DNA from: an uncultured Acetatifactor sp.
GTDB taxonomy: Bacteria > Bacillota > Clostridia > Lachnospirales > Lachnospiraceae
NCBI GenBank assembly: GCA_934394815.1
Contig: CAKRRD010000055.1
Coordinates: 1-15,698 of the forward strand
DNA length: 15,698 bases
Reading direction: 5' to 3'
Numbering within the stretch: the stretch's first letter is position 1; each line of letters opens with the position of its first letter. Shown in pieces: positions 14,488 through 15,698 of the stretch. A program made the position numbers and the translations under genes. Under the pieces are notes generated by a model that made no database searches, was not told where the DNA came from, and saw only the letters and a list, made by a program, of their open reading frames with translations.

Positions 14488-15198
14488 ATGAAAATAGAAA
14501 AAGTAAATGAAAATCAGATTCGCTGTACGCTGACCCGCGAGGATCTTGCCAGCCGCGAATTAAAAATAAGCGAACTTGCCTACGGTACGGAGAAAGCCAA
14601 GTCCCTGTTCCGTGACATGATGCAGCAGGCTAATTTTGAATTCGGATTCGAAGCGGAGGATATTCCCCTGATGATCGAAGCCATTCCCCTGAACGCTGAC
14701 TGCATCGTGCTGATCATTACCAAGGTGGAGGATCCGGAAGAACTGGATACCCGTTTTTCCCGTTTTGCCCCTTCCGTCACCGAGGAGCTGGAGGGATCGA
14801 CCGACGGGCCTTCCGCTGACGAGGTGCTGGATCTGTTCCGGCGCATCCAGCAGGACGAAGCTGTAACCGAATCTTCCACCCCGATTGATGCTGACGACAA
14901 TGATACCATGCGTTCCCGCCTGTTCCGGATGGACTCGCTGCATCAGGTGATCAGCGCCGCCGCTGTGGTTGGAAAGCATTACCACGGTCTCAGTTCTCTG
15001 TATCACGAAGAAGGGTCCGCTTATTATCTGGTTCTCACGCAGGGTGGGGAAGACCGGGATGTCTTCGACAGAGTCTGCAACGTCATCTCGGAATACGGTA
15101 TTCCCCGGCGTTCCACTCTCGCAAGCCGGACATTTCTGGAAGAACATTGCTCCGTCCTGATCGCAGATCATGCTTTACAGAGTCTCGCCAATGCCTGA
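14488..15198 (+). CDS. mecA: MecA-family adaptor protein
   Basis: This 236-residue protein is predicted to deliver substrates to the ClpC/ClpP protease. The N-terminal domain (about 1-85) begins MKIEKVNENQIRCTLTREDL and contains FRDMMQQANFEFGFEAEDIPLMIEAIPL, both matching MecA. A long acidic linker (about 85-140) leads to the C-terminal ClpC-binding domain (about 143-230: MDSLHQVISAAAVVG, SSLYHEEGSAYYLVL, VISEYGIP). It is slightly longer than the roughly 218 residues of Bacillus MecA. AAAGGAAG precedes the ATG with a nine-base gap. It forms a single-gene unit with its own promoter and terminator. The substrates cannot be read from sequence; in bacilli they include ComK, but no comK is nearby. 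Confidence 0.88.
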   Translation: MKIEKVNENQIRCTLTREDLASRELKISELAYGTEKAKSLFRDMMQQANFEFGFEAEDIPLMIEAIPLNADCIVLIITKVEDPEELDTRFSRFAPSVTEELEGSTDGPSADEVLDLFRRIQQDEAVTESSTPIDADDNDTMRSRLFRMDSLHQVISAAAVVGKHYHGLSSLYHEEGSAYYLVLTQGGEDRDVFDRVCNVISEYGIPRRSTLASRTFLEEHCSVLIADHALQSLANA

Positions 15199-15220
15199 GT
15201 AAGGAAATATAGCAGCAAAC

Positions 15221-15260
15221 AAATAAGAGAGTCCCTCCGATGGGAACTCTCTTATTTTTA
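15221..15260. terminator. bidirectional terminator between mecA and DUF1858 gene
   Basis: AAATAAGAGAGT-CCC (15221-15235) pairs with GGG-AACTCTCTTATTT (15242-15257) with one bulged base and a short loop. TTTTTAT follows on the plus strand, and a T-rich run (TTATTTGTTTG) follows on the minus strand, so both convergent genes may end here. Confidence 0.9.
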
Positions 15261-15307
15261 TAAAGTGATTTCCTTGTAAAATAGCTGTTCCGAAAGGAAT
15301 TACCAGA

Positions 15308-15499
15308 TTACAGTTCCTCGATCACCTTCATAAGCTCATCTACATCAATGCCATGTACCATAGCTGCCTCTTCCAGGGTCTCTCCCTGTGAAGCAGGGCA
15401 TCCCAGGCAATGCATTCCTGCATCGAGGAGTACGGGAGCTACTTCAGGATTGGCACGTAAGATCTCACCAATGGTCATGTCTTTTGTTACTCCGGTCAT
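15308..15499 (-). CDS. DUF1858 redox disulfide-domain protein
   Basis: This 63-residue protein consists entirely of a DUF1858 domain: [28 protein letters not shown] with the C31-x-x-C34 pair, then [24 protein letters not shown]. This family is known as the hybrid-cluster-protein-associated redox disulfide domain. The cysteine pair suggests a thiol redox or metal/sulfur-carrying role in the cytoplasm, but the function is not established. The ATG at 15499 has AAAGGAG seven bases upstream. Longer in-frame reading to 15646 crosses the promoter and is rejected. No hybrid cluster protein gene is in the window. It is a single-gene unit. Confidence 0.88.
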   Translation of the reverse strand: MTGVTKDMTIGEILRANPEVAPVLLDAGMHCLGCPASQGETLEEAAMVHGIDVDELMKVIEEL

Positions 15500-15532
15500 A
15501 TCGGTCTCCTTTCTGCCGTATAAGGCTTTTTT

Positions 15533-15561
15533 AGTATAATACTTTCTCCCGTATTTTACAA
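15533..15561 (-). promoter_or_regulatory. promoter of the DUF1858 gene
   Basis: On the minus strand TTGTAA (15556-15561), 17 bases, TATACT (15533-15538). The start would be near 15526, giving a leader of about 27 bases. Confidence 0.6.
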
Positions 15562-15607
15562 GAATATTCTTATCTATCGGAATTTGCTGCACGAAGAACC
15601 GGAGTTG

Positions 15608-15627
15608 ATGTACAAAACTCTGTACAT
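15608..15627. promoter_or_regulatory. operator-like dyad ATGTACA-N6-TGTACAT
   Basis: A perfect 7-bp inverted repeat with a six-base spacer lies in the divergent region, 47 bases upstream of the DUF1858 -35 box and 13 bases upstream of the right-edge plus-strand promoter. It suits a dimeric regulator; the regulator is unknown. Confidence 0.4.
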
Positions 15628-15639
15628 TCCCTAAAAAGG

Positions 15640-15669
15640 TTGACACTTACCCTTGTCAGGTAGTACACT
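15640..15669 (+). promoter_or_regulatory. outward promoter at the right edge
   Basis: A perfect TTGACA (15640-15645), 18 bases, TACACT (15664-15669). The spacer contains TACC-N7-GGTA. It would transcribe a plus-strand gene beyond the window. Confidence 0.45.
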
Positions 15670-15698
15670 TTTATCGTAAAGAAACAGCTTGGGATACC

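Noticed and set aside
14560..15171. A 203-codon open frame on the minus strand
   Set aside because: Antisense to mecA and without a ribosome binding site; mecA fits its family along the whole length.
15500..15646. N-terminal extension of the DUF1858 protein
   Set aside because: It would cross a good promoter, and the ATG at 15499 has an ideal AAAGGAG.

Overview
The window looks like chromosomal DNA of a spore-forming, Gram-positive anaerobe of the Clostridia, most likely a Lachnospiraceae-type gut bacterium. The evidence is the sua5-rpiB-upp-atp gene neighbourhood typical of Firmicutes, strong AGGAGG ribosome binding sites, a cwlD amidase and SleB-type hydrolase, a MecA adaptor, a class B sortase with its substrate, and a short DUF1858 redox protein. 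I see no tRNA, rRNA, insertion sequence, prophage gene or CRISPR array.

Left part (1-2050, minus strand): the beginning of the F-type ATP synthase operon, read right to left as atpZ, atpI, atpB, atpE and the first codons of atpF. Two tandem sigma-A-like promoters lie upstream. Subunit c carries the complete set of residues known to bind Na+ in sodium-driven ATP synthases. A perfect small hairpin sits between atpB and atpE.

2057-3290 (plus strand): a divergent two-gene unit, a GNAT acetyltransferase of the phosphinothricin/methionine-sulfone type and a DUF402 nucleotide phosphatase-like protein. A 20-bp palindrome lies in its leader, and a terminator shared with the convergent operon follows it.

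3291-9065 (minus strand): a probable six-gene operon, sua5 (tRNA t6A synthesis), rpiB, upp, comEB (dCMP deaminase), a secreted coiled-coil/SleB-domain wall hydrolase, and a GGDEF/GAF protein. The first four are translation and nucleotide/pentose metabolism genes; the last two concern the cell envelope and signalling. cwlD lies just upstream on the same strand.

9919-11778 (plus strand): a two-gene cell-surface cassette, a class B sortase that appears to be translated from a leaderless mRNA, and a secreted protein with a VPKTG sorting signal, ending in a strong terminator. Convergent to it is a membrane-anchored SH3/GH18 glycosidase (11810-13510).

13737-15698: an unrecognised 78-residue protein, a roughly 500-base AT-rich intergenic region with a strong minus-strand promoter firing straight into a terminator-like hairpin (candidate small RNA or attenuator) and three copies of a 10-bp motif, then mecA (plus), a terminator, a DUF1858 CxxC protein (minus), and at the right edge an outward-facing promoter with two dyads. 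The most noteworthy unexplained items are the small-RNA candidate, the leaderless sortase gene and the single-substrate sortase cassette.
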